From Symbiodinium natans (lineage: Eukaryota; Sar; Dinophyceae; Suessiales; Symbiodiniaceae), in the NCBI GenBank assembly GCA_905221605.1, contig CAJNDS010000247.1, positions 744,138-808,137 on the forward strand: a stretch of 64,000 nucleotides of DNA. Reading direction: 5' to 3'. Position numbers and translations under genes: made by a program. The notes below the pieces were generated by a model. It was not told the DNA's origin. It did no database searches and was given only the letters and a program-made list of their open reading frames with translations. Every line of letters starts with the position of its first letter. Within the stretch, counting starts at the first letter, position 1. Below are positions 8,722 to 17,722 of the stretch, piece by piece.

Positions 8722-8757
8722 AAACCTAACCCTAAACCCTAAACCCTAAACCCTAAG
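8722..8757. repeat. CCCTAAA telomere-like tract
   Basis: Four near-perfect CCCTAAA units in C-rich orientation. What follows (8760-8900) has no clear exon; 8975-9045 has a frame with QYAREPQPLQRHASGLRG after GCGCAG that may be one. Confidence 0.7.
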
Positions 8758-9167
8758 AACCAAGTGGAAGTACAGGAGTCGAGGTTTCGACTTTTGCATA
8801 TGCAAGAGGCGCAAGACAAGAAACTTGGTGCTTAGGGTCAAGGGGAATGAAATGCTGGTAACATAGTGATCTCGACATGCTGAAGGCTGATTCTCTCAAG
8901 AGAACGCTTGTCGCCGCATGCCGCATGCCGTGTTCAAGATGTTTGGATGAGGCCAGAGATTAGTTGCCTTTTGTCGAGCCATCCACTGCGCAGTATGCCC
9001 GCGAGCCTCAGCCTTTGCAACGTCATGCTTCCGGGCTTCGGGGATGAGTTTAGGGGTAGGCGGGGGTGGGGGTGCAGTCTGGGGCTGAGGGTTTGGTGGC
9101 GCCCCGGTCCCTCCAAGGAGCTTAACGGTAGCGCTCGAACTTCTGAAGGCTACCATCGCGACTCAGG

Positions 9168-9515
9168 ATGCAGCATCCTCTCAGGGCTGCAGCTTCTCGC
9201 ACACATGTGCAGTCAGCGAGTGGGCGTTTAACATGTGTCCACAGGGCCCGCGAAGAATCATACGGGAGCGTCCTCCATGGAGAGTCCGTGCTTCACGCCC
9301 ATCATGGCATCCTGCTTGTCAGCCCTATTTCCAAGCGCACTTGCACGCTGTGCCGCGACTTGCTTTTGCTGCCGGGCATGCACTGCCGCATGCCATTGCC
9401 GGCATACAATGTTGCAGCCCTGAATGGCTCAACGAATCCTTATTGCATGACCCCGTGCCATAAATCTAGATGTAGACCAGGGCGGCTGGTTCATATCGCA
9501 GATGCAAGATGCTGA
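9168..9515 (+). CDS. Cys-rich reading frames upstream of the exon duplication
   Basis: Three overlapping + frames are open here. One has 115 codons (ESYGSVLHGESVLHAHHGIL). Another reads TPIMASCLSALFPSALARCA followed by ATCFCCRACTAACHC, a small-residue and Cys-rich pattern like the start of some multipass membrane proteins. I cannot decide the frame, and I list the region because the downstream unit 9411-9670 is duplicated. Confidence 0.3.
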   Translation: MQHPLRAAASRTHVQSASGRLTCVHRAREESYGSVLHGESVLHAHHGILLVSPISKRTCTLCRDLLLLPGMHCRMPLPAYNVAALNGSTNPYCMTPCHKSRCRPGRLVHIADARC

Positions 9516-9670
9516 TTGCAGGCTTCTGCTCCTGGACACCCGTGCCGCTCTTGCATCATGGTTTGAGATGACGGCTTCGTTCATCGCCGATAAGGTTTCC
9601 GGGCAGCACAGTGAGTGTTGCCAAACACCTTGGTCGAGCTTCAAACCTCGGCAAAGTCGTTCCCTGGCAC
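9411..9670 (+). CDS. Tandemly duplicated exon unit, copy 1
   Basis: The frame 9502-9744 includes ALASWFEMTASFIADKVSGQ. The same exon recurs 363 bases later, with flanks also conserved from GTTGCAGCC to the GTCGTTCCCT-type end. The best conserved part is the block around TGGTTTGAGATGAC. Unknown family. Confidence 0.45.
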
Positions 9671-9773
9671 TGACCCAGCCGTGGGCATTGTTCAAGCAAG
9701 CGCGCATGCCAAATAGCAAGCCTCCGCAAAACCATCCCCTATAAGCCCTAACTAAGTTTAGGCGGCGCGCAGT

Positions 9774-10044
9774 GTTGCAGCCATTCAGGGCTTCCATGGC
9801 AACAAGTTCCATGCATCCTTTTTGCACGACCGCGTGCCGTAAAGTTGGATGCAGTTCAGGGTGGCTGCTGGATCATGTCGCAAGTGCAAAATGCTGCTTG
9901 CAGGTTGCTGCCAGTCTTGCATTATGGTTTGAGATGACCGCTTCCTTCATCGCCTATAAGTTTTCCGGGCAGCACAGTGGCACAGTGAGGGTTGGACTTT
10001 AAAGCTTTGTCGAGTTGCACACCTCAAGCACAGTCATTCCCTAA
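9774..10044 (+). CDS. Tandemly duplicated exon unit, copy 2
   Basis: Reads LALWFEMTASFIAYKFSGQH in frame 9772-10002. Differences from copy 1 in the core are partly third-base (acg/acc, tcg/tcc) and partly amino-acid changes (D to Y, V to F, S to L). A C-rich telomere-like tract (CCCTAAGCCCTAAGGGCCC) starts at 10040. Confidence 0.45.
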
Positions 10045-10276
10045 GCCCTAAGGGCCCTACGCCCTAAACCCATTGTCCAGGATGCTCCCGTGATGTGTTG
10101 GCATTGACACATCAATCGAGCGTGCAAGCCCGACAGACGTGAAGAAACCGCCGACCATATCCTGATTGTGCAGATCGTACCAAAAGAGCTCATAGCTCTT
10201 AAAGTCCGAGCTCGATGGCTCCTAAAACCGACCCCCGCCCTTCAAGCCCTTCAGCGCCTGACCCGGCGGACATGAG

Positions 10277-10561
10277 TTGCATCAGTGCAGGGAACTCAGT
10301 TTCCACCATGCTTCACAGCTCCTCGGGGCAGTTCTGGACAGGTACCCTGCACAGCCTTGTGTTGCAGAAGTGATCCGGGTCCTGTTCCTGATGCCCCGTG
10401 AGAACTTTGCCGGGGAGCCTCTGGGGCACATACCCGAGGCTATCCCGAGGGCACTTGGCGCAACGGTTTCGTTGAAGCCCACGGTGCAAGTGAAGATCCC
10501 TAAAGCATTCGAGTGGCAGGCTAAGTGGACTGAGTGGAGCTGTATGCAGAGCTCTTGGTAG
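10277..10561 (+). CDS. 94-codon frame, unknown protein
   Basis: Reads VAEVIRVLFLMPRENFAGEP, then LGHIPEAIPRALGATVSLKP and FEWQAKWTEWSCMQSSW. An AG at TTGTGTTGCAG (about 10368) could start an internal exon. The opposite strand is also open (123 codons), but + composition is more even and agrees with the neighbours. Confidence 0.4.
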   Translation: MHQCRELSFHHASQLLGAVLDRYPAQPCVAEVIRVLFLMPRENFAGEPLGHIPEAIPRALGATVSLKPTVQVKIPKAFEWQAKWTEWSCMQSSW

Positions 10562-10764
10562 GTCCCAGCTTTGTCAGCCGTTTGTGGGCAGTTGCCATGC
10601 ATCTGGATGGCCTGAGCCACAACAGTCAAGCCCAAGAGGCTTCTTGAAGCCACCCTTTGTAGCGTTTAGCGTCGTTTGCTCACCGCGCTTGACGTCGTGG
10701 AGCCGACAGCATCTGTCCGACTGATCCGGCTTCAATTGTAAGATGCCTAAAATGCTTGTTGCAG

Positions 10765-10843
10765 GAAGAGGTTCACAGGGCAATCGTGTCAACTCATTCT
10801 CGGAAGTCCCAATCTTCCACTTGCAATTTTCATGCAGTCTAAA
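10765..10843 (+). CDS. Small exon, unknown protein
   Basis: After TTGTTGCAG, the frame reads EEVHRAIVSTHSRKSQSS to TAA. It lies 200 bases downstream of the 94-codon frame and 40 bases upstream of the next exon. Confidence 0.3.
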
Positions 10844-10879
10844 GTTTAGGTGACTTCCCGCTCCTGCCCCGGGCTGAAG

Positions 10880-11028
10880 ACCTTCAGACAGCTTTTGCTG
10901 CTCTTCAATGTGGTTTCTATCTTGGAGCTGTCAAGGACCTCCCTCGAGCTCCCACCCCCCCTCCTTGCAATCCAGGGAAGGCCCTCCAACTGGCTGCCCC
11001 ACCGACAAGGGAGGAACAGCTGCTGTAG
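10880..11028 (+). CDS. Exon, unknown protein with Pro-rich linker
   Basis: After GGGCTGAAG, the frame reads DLQTAFAALQCGFYLGAVKD, then LPRAPTPPPCNPGKALQLAA and PPTREEQLL before TAG at 11026. An amphipathic segment is followed by a Pro-rich linker. A C-rich tract follows at 11165. Confidence 0.45.
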
Positions 11029-11224
11029 CAAGCAATAGCGGCAAGTGTGCGAGAAAAATTTATGCGCCGCAGGTTCCAGCCGCTTGGCATGAGGTTTCAT
11101 GTTTAGGCAAGCTGCCACGCTGCTCCCGACATTTCCCAACATTGCCTGTGCTTGCTCTTGGCTTCAAACCCTAAACCCTACACCCTGCACCCTAAACCCT
11201 AAACCCCGGTCCACGCAGCCTTAG

Positions 11225-11336
11225 GCGGCCTCGCTTGAGGCAGCTTAATGGGGACGACCAACCTGTGTCATCCCCTGAATTGGCGCGGGACTCGATGAAA
11301 CTTCCGGAGACTTCGGAATCGTTGGCTTTCACCTGA
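11225..11336 (+). CDS. Exon after a C-rich tract, polar protein
   Basis: Directly after the tract 11165-11208 and GCCTTAG (AG 11223-11224), the frame reads RLRQLNGDDQPVSSPELARD, then SMKLPETSESLAFT and TGA. This is polar, Ser/Glu-rich linker-like sequence. Confidence 0.45.
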
Positions 11337-11352
11337 GAGTCCCTCCTCTCAG

Positions 11353-11454
11353 ACAGCCCAGTTGTGGGATGCCGCTTCAGCTTTGGGCTACGAGGGCTCG
11401 GTGGGTTCGCCTAAAAATTCCGAGCTCATCTCCCTTTTAACCACTCAAGACTGA
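11353..11454 (+). CDS. Exon, unknown protein
   Basis: After CCTCTCAG, the frame reads AQLWDAASALGYEGSVGSPK, then NSELISLLTTQD and TGA at 11452. It lies 17 bases after the previous open segment but in another frame, so the two are either joined by a tiny intron or are alternatives. Confidence 0.4.
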   Translation, partial: TAQLWDAASALGYEGSVGSPKNSELISLLTTQD

Positions 11455-11582
11455 GACTGCACCTCATCTTGGAAGGTTCAGACCTCCATGGTCCATGAGG
11501 CGATACTTTAAGTTTGTGCAGCCTTGCCTTTCCGCCCAAGATCAAGAATGAAGGGCTTGGGCGCTCTTTGCGATGAGGAGGT

Positions 11583-11681
11583 GACCGCGTGTCTGAGCCT
11601 GTAGCAGCAGCAGCGTGCTCCAAAGCTCATCTCCGACTGGCTTTAATGCCATCACAAGCCCTCGGCTCCCTCGACTCTTAA
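11583..11681 (+). CDS. Ala-rich exon
   Basis: Reads DRVSEPVAAAACSKAHLRLA, then LMPSQALGSLDS and TAA, just before a short C-rich tract at 11685-11720. Family unknown. Confidence 0.3.
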   Translation, partial: DRVSEPVAAAACSKAHLRLALMPSQALGSLDS

Positions 11682-11845
11682 ACCATCTTAAACCCTAAGC
11701 CCTAATCCCTAAACTCTAAGAACCTCTTGAGGGATACGGACCTCGGCAGCCCAGTCCAGTTCCAGTTGCGACCGGAGAGGCCTGAGCTGATGATGAGGGC
11801 CCTGCCTGCCTGCAGGCATGTGGTTCTCTGAAGTAAGATTCCCTT

Positions 11846-12106
11846 TTGCAGACCTCCCGAATTCGGTGGCTCCAAGACCCTACTAGAAATTGGGTGGTTC
11901 CAAAGCCCTATAATTGCCATGGTCCCCGAATTCGGTGGCCGCTTAAGGGAGCCCACCCGGATTCAGAAACCTCCGTGAACGGCTCTGGACTCGCAGCTTT
12001 CGACACGCCACGTGTGGGGCGCCAATCCACATGCCTTGTGGTGCCTCGAGCTGCATTTGATAGGGTTTGTAGTTTAGGTTCTACTGGCTGGGTACGAGTT
12101 TCTTGA
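11846..12106 (+). CDS. 86-codon frame, unknown protein
   Basis: The downstream half (NGSGLAAFDTPRVGRQSTCL, then VVPRAAFD) looks like protein and is followed by GATAGGGTTTGTAGTTTAGG, G-rich sequence as at other exon ends. The upstream half holds two copies of CCCGAATTCGGTGGC (11869 and 11925), a small direct repeat. Confidence 0.35.
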   Translation: MQTSRIRWLQDPTRNWVVPKPYNCHGPRIRWPLKGAHPDSETSVNGSGLAAFDTPRVGRQSTCLVVPRAAFDRVCSLGSTGWVRVS

Positions 12107-12291
12107 GCACGTGGTGCTGGCGTTTGCAAGGGTGTGGGCGTGTTGCTTTAGCTTCTTCCGCTGCAGCATCCTGATTTGAGGACGTCTTCTTCACGTCATC
12201 ATTCATACGGGAGGGCCTCAAATGCAAGAGCCTGAGGGGGTTATTCGAGATATTAGAGAAACTCGAATCTAGTGACTAGAGAAATTGGACC

Positions 12292-12774
12292 ATGAAGACA
12301 AGTCGCAAAACACAAGACCAACACGCCGGGTTCACAACATCATTAAGCAGGGACTCGCAGCGAGTCTTGCCAGTCCCCTTCCTGGCTTTGCTGATCTTTG
12401 TGGTTAACTCTTGGGGACAGGGCTCATACTCTCCTTTTGAACACTGGCCATCCGGCCAAGCCGGTGTGCAATACACCGGGTCCCCGGCTTGTGGCTGTCC
12501 ACTCGATCTGATCCATCGGACGACCGGAGGAGTATTGTACCTTGCGCTCGTAATGCAGAAGCTGATGAGAATCCAGCCTTCATCTCTCTGTATCATTGAT
12601 GCGACACCGACCTGCAGTCGCCACAGGCTGCCCTCCGTGCCCTCCGTGCCCTCCGTGCCCTCCGTGCCCTCCGTGCCCTCCGTGCCTCAGCCGGGTCGCA
12701 AGAGAACCTTGAATGGGGCTCTTGTGGCCGCTTGGAGCCGGCACAATCCACTTGACATGGGACGTCTTGTCTAG
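12292..12774 (+). CDS. 160-codon frame with PSV repeats
   Basis: The longest + frame of this part. It holds a hydrophobic stretch PVPFLALLIFVVNSWGQG and six copies of a nine-base unit (CCCTCCGTG, 12632-12685) coding Pro-Ser-Val. The minisatellite keeps the frame because its unit is nine bases. A long minus-strand frame overlaps, so it may not be translated. Confidence 0.3.
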   Translation: MKTSRKTQDQHAGFTTSLSRDSQRVLPVPFLALLIFVVNSWGQGSYSPFEHWPSGQAGVQYTGSPACGCPLDLIHRTTGGVLYLALVMQKLMRIQPSSLCIIDATPTCSRHRLPSVPSVPSVPSVPSVPSVPQPGRKRTLNGALVAAWSRHNPLDMGRLV

Positions 12775-13152
12775 CTGCCGGCAGCTGCACTCCAGCTGTG
12801 CAACTCTGAACAACAGGCCGCGTAGCATTGAGCCCTTTTTGTACATGACCGTGGCTCTGCTGACCTGCATCGTCATCGACTTTCTTGGCCCGCGTGCATA
12901 GTTACATCGACGGCAGCATCTCAATTGGCCCACCCCGGAGCCCCAAACCTTTCCGCAAAGCCCCGGCATCCCTTTGAACGTGCCTTGCCGGCCTTGCCAT
13001 TGTACCCGTCCCTTGCAGAGGGACGCAAAGTGTGAGCGTGGCTGCAACATGCAGTCTCCATTCCCGGGGATTAGGGTACAGTAGGGATGCTTCAGTTGTG
13101 AAATGCAACCAGCAAGTGATAAGCTGCAGAGCTAGCAAGGATAAGCAGGACA

Positions 13153-13485
13153 ATGGCCTCTCTACTCGCTCAATTGCTTTTGCTGACAGGAGGAGTCGAA
13201 ATGGCCTGCAGCTCGGGCATTGGGAGAAGGGTACTAGGATCTGCCTCAACAACTAAGGGGCCACCCTTGCCATTTGTCCCCAAACAATCCACCATTGTTA
13301 GTCAAGTGCCTCTGGGTGGTGCCTACGTGTATCAGGGCAACATCTCTAGGCATTTTCTCTCTTTGCAGCTGTTAGGCCTTCTGAGGCCTTCTGATGTCTT
13401 ACAAAAGTGCCTGGGAGGGCTAGTCGCATGCAGACCGATGTGCACACCGCGGGGGCTTCTTGCTGGCTGGCAGTCCACGCCTTAA
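13153..13485 (+). CDS. 110-codon frame with possible signal peptide
   Basis: Starts MASLLAQLLLLTGGVEMACS, a good secretory signal shape. It continues with LPFVPKQSTIVSQVPLGGAY and SRHFLSLQLLGLLRPSDVLQ. A minus frame of 116 codons overlaps its first part. Family not recognised. Confidence 0.35.
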   Translation: MASLLAQLLLLTGGVEMACSSGIGRRVLGSASTTKGPPLPFVPKQSTIVSQVPLGGAYVYQGNISRHFLSLQLLGLLRPSDVLQKCLGGLVACRPMCTPRGLLAGWQSTP

Positions 13486-14331
13486 TTTCCTTCCCACACA
13501 AACGCCCTCTATCCAAGCAATTTGCCCGGCGTGAGAAAATGGCATCGGCATTTTCCAAGGCCCCCGCTGTGAAGAGGTGGGGGATCCCAAAGGTGGGGTC
13601 TCCATAATGTGTCAGGTCAAGCCAATGATGCAGGGCCGGTGCTCATGCCTTTTCCCCCCTTTGAACATGGACAGACCCCCTGCGCTTAATCAATGTTGCA
13701 GTGGCGGGGGGTGCATAGTTGCAGGAAATCTTTTCCTACAATTGCCAGTGTCCGTGTCCAGCGGAAATAGGGGCATGCGTGGCTTGCCCTGCAGGAGGTA
13801 GCTGCAAAACGTGGACCCAGACGTGGGATCCTACAATTGGCACATTCGTATGGTTGGGGGAGTGAGAATTGTACTCTACATTTTCTGCTCCCCCCCATCC
13901 TAAGCACCGGGGGCTATGGACAGCAACACCTGGGACTGTGGGCCTGGCGTGCAGCTGAGCAGGCCCCACCCCTGTGCCTATGCTTCCGCCCGTCGCACAT
14001 GCAAGTTGCACCTTTCTGACACACCGGGCAGGCCACATACCTGGATCCGCATACCGTCACTTTTCATGGGTAAGGTCCACTTCAGGGCCTCTGCGCGCAA
14101 TCAGTGACCCGAACGGCATGGAAGTGAGTTTAACCCGCCAGTGGTTCAACTCACAAGTCAGGTACCGGATCTGGACTGCAGCCCGTATCCCTTAATCTGC
14201 TAAGATCATGCTGAAGTGGCCCAGGCTGTTCACGGCGCTCGTGTTCAGTCCTGGCCCGGGGCAACAATCAGCTGTGCCAGTGAGACGGACCACTTAGTTG
14301 ACTGCTGGACCGCTCCAGTACTAGGCTGAGC

Positions 14332-14940
14332 ATGGCCATCAGCTCAGCGTGGCAGTTGAGCCGGTGCATCCGGCGCGGCTTTGCGCGGCCTCGTCTGTTT
14401 CTTTTGAGAGGCCTTTCGCTGAAGCAAGAAGATGCCCCGCTGACCACGGTGACCCTGGGGGTGCGCAACAGGATGTTGCAAACTATGCTGCCAGGTAGGC
14501 CACGCCATCCGGCCAAGAGTTGCTGTACCAACATCCTGGATGTCCTGCTCAAGGCAGAGACCCGGCATCTGTTTCACGTTGACAAGTTTCACGTTGCCAA
14601 CCTTACCCGTACGCCGTACGAAAAAAAGGGGCAACACGGGGCCACAAGGCCTTCTTTGTCATTGGGATGTGTTTCTGTATGTTTCTGTATATATTCATTC
14701 GCATTCGAGGCGCAGACTGCGGGAAAAGGATACCAGGTCGCCGACATTGACATCGCACAGACTTGCTGCATATCAAAGGTAATTAGACCGGTCTCAGCGT
14801 TACAAATTTGCCAGGGGTTCCGGACTCGCGTCGCCCCCCTCCGCGGTGATGCGTTGGCAAGCGCAGTGGTGGCAGCCTTTCGGGACGACAACGGCAGGCA
14901 GGGTTGGCAGGGTTTTGGTTTTAGGATGCGGTCAGAGTAG
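14332..14940 (+). CDS. Longest + frame (202 codons), unknown protein
   Basis: Open without interruption from 14332 to 14940, with ETRHLFHVDKFHVANLTRTP, GKGYQVADIDIAQTCCISKV and, at its end, GDALASAVVAAFRDDNGRQG. It stops exactly where G-rich sequence begins (GGGTTTTGGTTTTAGG at 14911), as the bracketing rule predicts for an exon end near 14905. Several exons may be merged in it. Confidence 0.4.
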   Translation: MAISSAWQLSRCIRRGFARPRLFLLRGLSLKQEDAPLTTVTLGVRNRMLQTMLPGRPRHPAKSCCTNILDVLLKAETRHLFHVDKFHVANLTRTPYEKKGQHGATRPSLSLGCVSVCFCIYSFAFEAQTAGKGYQVADIDIAQTCCISKVIRPVSALQICQGFRTRVAPLRGDALASAVVAAFRDDNGRQGWQGFGFRMRSE

Positions 14941-15282
14941 GGTTTTGGATTTAAGGCCTTCAGGCTTTTCTGGTTGAAGGGTTTTGGATGGAGTTGCGGG
15001 ATGTCCAAGTGGCAGAGCCTTGGTGGGCCAGATGCTGCATGCCGCAGTCTTAGCGAACCCGACCTGAGGGGTTAGTATACTTGTTTTATATGGTAAGATA
15101 GGCAAGGGGTAGAGGGGGTAGTATACTTTGGCCATGCAAGCCACATCTGCTGATTCTGTGCTGAAGTTGAAGTTGCCGCAAAAGAAGCCTCGCCACGGTT
15201 GCACGCGCCTGGAAAAGCATCCTCTTGCAGACTCCAAAAACTCTCCAAGAGCCGTATCCCTCCTTGCTCCCACCAGAATCCT

Positions 15283-15382
15283 TAACCTAAAGCCCTAAAC
15301 CCCTAAACCCCTAAACCCCTAAACCCCTAAACCCCTAAACCCCTAAACCCCTAAACCCCCAAACCCCCAACCCCTAAACCAA
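15283..15382. repeat. CCCCTAAA-type tract
   Basis: About ten copies of an eight-base variant, CCCCTAAA, rather than the seven-base motif. It has C-rich orientation and is directly followed by the exon at 15410. Confidence 0.85.
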
Positions 15383-15409
15383 ACCCTCAGCCGAAGGATT
15401 TCCCTGCAG

Positions 15410-15489
15410 CCGGCACTTCTCCCCCCGCGCGGCTTGGCGCCCAGCCTGGGATGTGCCGTGGACGTGGGGGCCCGGAGCCTGGCAGGAGG
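15410..15489 (+). CDS. Bracketed exon, unknown protein
   Basis: Sits between the CCCCTAAA tract and GTTTGAGGTTTAGGGTTTAGGG. After CCCTGCAG (AG 15408-15409), the frame reads LAPSLGCAVDVGARSLAGGF and ends GGAGG|GTTTGAGG. It is about 70 percent GC, far above the surrounding tracts. One of the cleaner examples of the bracketing rule. Confidence 0.5.
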
Positions 15490-15692
15490 GTTTGAGGTTT
15501 AGGGTTTAGGGTTTGGGGGCATAACTGTGGGGAGTGGATTTAGGGTTCACAGTCGAATGGTAGGGACTGATGGGACTTATAGGGTTCATGTAGGGATTTA
15601 GACTTGGAGTCTTTTTATAAGCCGAAAGAGATTCACGGCTTGTCGGGCACCAGCGGTTTTAGGCCTCCGGGTATGTGCTTTGGAAGAGGTTT

Positions 15693-15840
15693 GCCAGGAG
15701 CATGTTGTCGAGCACTCATGGTGTTCACGGTGCCCAGGGTGTTTGGTTCAGACTTGGTCGTTTATGCTTTCAGAGCGCAGCGTGCCAAGCCAGTGTTATG
15801 TGTCATTGTCTCTTGAGGAGGGCCGGGGCCTGGTGATCTG
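15693..15840 (+). CDS. Exon, unknown protein
   Basis: After TTTGCCAG, one frame reads EHVVEHSWCSRCPGCLVQTW and SERSVPSQCYVSLSLEEGRG to TGA near 15838. A second + frame (15604-15816, 70 codons) overlaps and cannot be excluded. Confidence 0.35.
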
Positions 15841-15914
15841 ATTCACGTGGGCCGGAAGGGGCGTCCCTTGTTGGCGAGCCTGTCTAGAGTAAGGAGTCTA
15901 CGAACAAGTAACTC

Positions 15915-16023
15915 ATGAGGGGGATGCTCATCTGGCCCAGGCCGCGGCATCTCCAAGAAATCATCAAGCTTGAGTTGATGTCATCAGCCATGTGGGGTTC
16001 ACCGCTTAGGTACTGGAATTCAG
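15915..16023 (+). CDS. Exon ending at a G-rich tract
   Basis: The open frame from the ATG at 15915 reads HLQEIIKLELMSSAMWGSPL and then RYWNSG. It ends TTCAG|GTTTTTTTAGGTTTAGGG, so the donor GT is the start of the G-rich tract. Confidence 0.45.
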
Positions 16024-16048
16024 GTTTTTTTAGGTTTAGGGTTCAATC

Positions 16049-16170
16049 ATGTCCGTTTTTGTACTGGAAGAGCTGGCTTTGAAGGCCTCTGTGGATGACC
16101 TGCAGCTCTTCGCCTCCTCTGGTGGCGTGCTGTGGTTGCTCTACAGCTCAGAAGAAGGCACGTTACAATG
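16049..16170 (+). CDS. Exon, unknown protein
   Basis: Reads MSVFVLEELALKASVDDLQL, then FASSGGVLWLLYSSEEGTLQ. It ends ACAATG|GTGAGC, a good GT donor. Helical amphipathic pattern; family unknown. MITE D copy 2 begins 20 bases downstream. Confidence 0.5.
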
Positions 16171-16190
16171 GTGAGCTGCATTCCGAAAAG

Positions 16191-16278
16191 AGGGGTACCC
16201 TTTTTGGGGTCCCTTTCAGGGGGATTCTATTCTATTTGGGGAATAAAAGGGGTACCCCTATTTTAGGAAACCCTCACA
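16191..16278. mobile_element. MITE family D, copy 2
   Basis: Starts GGGGTACCCTTTTTGGGG and ends GGGGTACCCCTATTTTAGG, with an inverted repeat and the family's GGGGTACC and GGGTCCC blocks. It lies inside the intron that starts at 16171. Confidence 0.5.
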
Positions 16279-16360
16279 TAATGTTCATAATGAAGGATTC
16301 TCTACGGTCCTGTGGTCGATGGGTGTGAGTAAATTGGGGCGCTTATGTACCCGATCAGGC

Positions 16361-16454
16361 TGGGTTGTTCCCCCTTATACGAACAGTCCTTCATGGGGAT
16401 TATAATGCTCGAATCCTTATTAAGGACTATGAGTATATGGGAGAACATCCCAAG
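16361..16454. mobile_element. MITE family A, copy 2
   Basis: TGGGTTGTTCCCCCTTATAC at the left pairs with TATATGGGAGAACATCCCA at the right. Inner arms AACAGTCCTTCA and TTAAGGACTAT also pair. No matching 8-base flanks were found for this copy. Confidence 0.65.
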
Positions 16455-16556
16455 TTTCCGTCTCCAAAGGGTTCAGTGGTTGGTGGCCAGCATTGCTACT
16501 TCCGTTTCCACGATTTCGGGTTTAGGGCTTGGGAGCCTCTCAGCCAACCTACTGTA

Positions 16557-16713
16557 CTACTTGAAGGTTCATGGTACTTACTAACCAATTATAACTGTAC
16601 TTATAACCCTACTTATAGTACCCCTAAAGGGCCTTACAGGGGTTATCCCAATTATAAGTAGGGTTATAAGCCCAGTTATAATTGGTTTGTAAGTACCATG
16701 AACCTTCAAGTAG
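16557..16713. mobile_element. MITE family B, copy 1 (best preserved)
   Basis: 157-base near-palindrome: TACTTGAAGGTTCATGGTAC pairs with GTACCATGAACCTTCAAGTA, and inner arms of AACCAATTATAACTG and CAGTTATAATTGG also pair. The ends read TA|CTTG ... CAAG|TA, consistent with a TA target duplication of the Tc1/mariner (Stowaway) type. Six related copies are in the window. Confidence 0.75.
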
Positions 16714-16932
16714 CTCCACCCACCCTCACAAAAACCCAAACCAAAGCCACCTCAACATTCCTGAGCCGACAACATCCAAGCGACCTTCCCAGTTCTTCCC
16801 CGCACCTACAATCCAACAAGACTCTTGTGCCAAGATAGAAATTCCAGAGAACCGCTCTCTAGAACCAGTCAGCAAGCAGGGTTTGGGGTTTTTTGCTTGG
16901 TTAAAAGAGTGAGCTGTGCCGCTGTGCCCCGC

Positions 16933-17042
16933 ACTGTCATGGTCATGTGTCCCATGCTTGTTTTTACTTTGCTGTGGCCCTGGTTGTGCACGACAACCTC
17001 GCCGCGCTCATGGCAAGTTTCAGCAGGGCAATTTTAGTCTGA
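16933..17042 (+). CDS. Exon with hydrophobic helix
   Basis: Reads HVSHACFYFAVALVVHDNLA and then ALMASFSR. It ends near TTTCAGCAG at 17027 or the TGA at 17040. It contains one likely membrane helix. A second frame (RTVMVMCPMLVFTLLWPWLC) is also hydrophobic, so topology and frame are unsure. Confidence 0.35.
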
Positions 17043-17141
17043 CAAGTGGTCTTTAGTGGTCTTTCCGTCGAGAGGCGAAGCTGGGGAATGTCCTCATCCA
17101 CTTCACTTGGAAGCTGTGTGCGGTTCTGCTTGCCCTTTCTA

Positions 17142-17486
17142 TCAGCGCTTGTCTCGGGCCACTTTGGAAAAAGACGCCCGAATCAGCAAGCCATCCTGCT
17201 CCCCGGCGAACTCGCCCAGTGAGTCTTGAAGCCCATTGTGGTTGGCCCGGCAGCTCAACTCACGAACAAGCGCTGCACTGATGTGTGCACGTAGCCGAAG
17301 CGCATGCGCTTGTGAACGGCAGCCGGCTTGGCCTGCTTTAAACGAACGCTCGCGCTTTTCGCTTGCCTCCAACTTGCTACGGGCCACCTCACGAGCAAGG
17401 AAGGAAACACCAGCATCAGCTGCGATTGGCGAGCTCGAGATGCTACCTGTGTACGGCTGTGTAAGGGTGCTGGCATAAGAATCCAC
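17142..17486 (-). CDS. Minus-strand frame, 114 codons, unknown protein
   Basis: Reads FLAREVARSKLEASEKRERS and LRAHISAALVRELSCRANHN; charged and helical, with the most protein-like composition of any minus frame here. A + frame of 80 codons overlaps. If real it breaks the + strand rule of the window. Confidence 0.3.
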   Translation of the reverse strand: MDSYASTLTQPYTGSISSSPIAADAGVSFLAREVARSKLEASEKRERSFKAGQAGCRSQAHALRLRAHISAALVRELSCRANHNGLQDSLGEFAGEQDGLLIRASFSKVARDKR

Positions 17487-17538
17487 CGTTGTATATAACC
17501 TCCGGCAGTGTTTGTCTTTTCAGCAGCTTCACACTTAA

Positions 17539-17712
17539 TTGATCATCGGTTTTTGGAGAACCCCCGTGGTAGGCCTGGCCCACATCCGCGCTGTGCGCGG
17601 GCTGGGTCCCTGGCGAATGTCGTTGCAGGCAGGTGCTCTGAACCCAAGCTGCGAAGCCCTCAACCGCCCTGAGTCTATTGATTCTAGGCAGAAATGGATG
17701 TTTAAGCTGTAA
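17539..17712 (+). CDS. Exon, unknown protein
   Basis: 57 open codons with VVGLAHIRAVRGLGPWRMSL, then AGALNPSCEALNRPESIDSR and QKWMFKL before TAA. Even composition; not recognised. The next frame starts 11 bases later. Confidence 0.4.
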   Translation: MIIGFWRTPVVGLAHIRAVRGLGPWRMSLQAGALNPSCEALNRPESIDSRQKWMFKL

Positions 17713-17722
17713 GGTCCGTTAA

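Noticed and set aside
9235..9423. Serine incorporator (SERINC) N-terminus from the Cys/Ala-rich frame
   Set aside because: Only a loose small-residue and Cys pattern; no later SERINC motif found downstream and two other frames are open.
12580..13050. Minus frame of 156 codons with Gly-Gly-His repeats
   Set aside because: The repeat is the nine-base CCCTCCGTG minisatellite read backwards; the + frame over it is more even.
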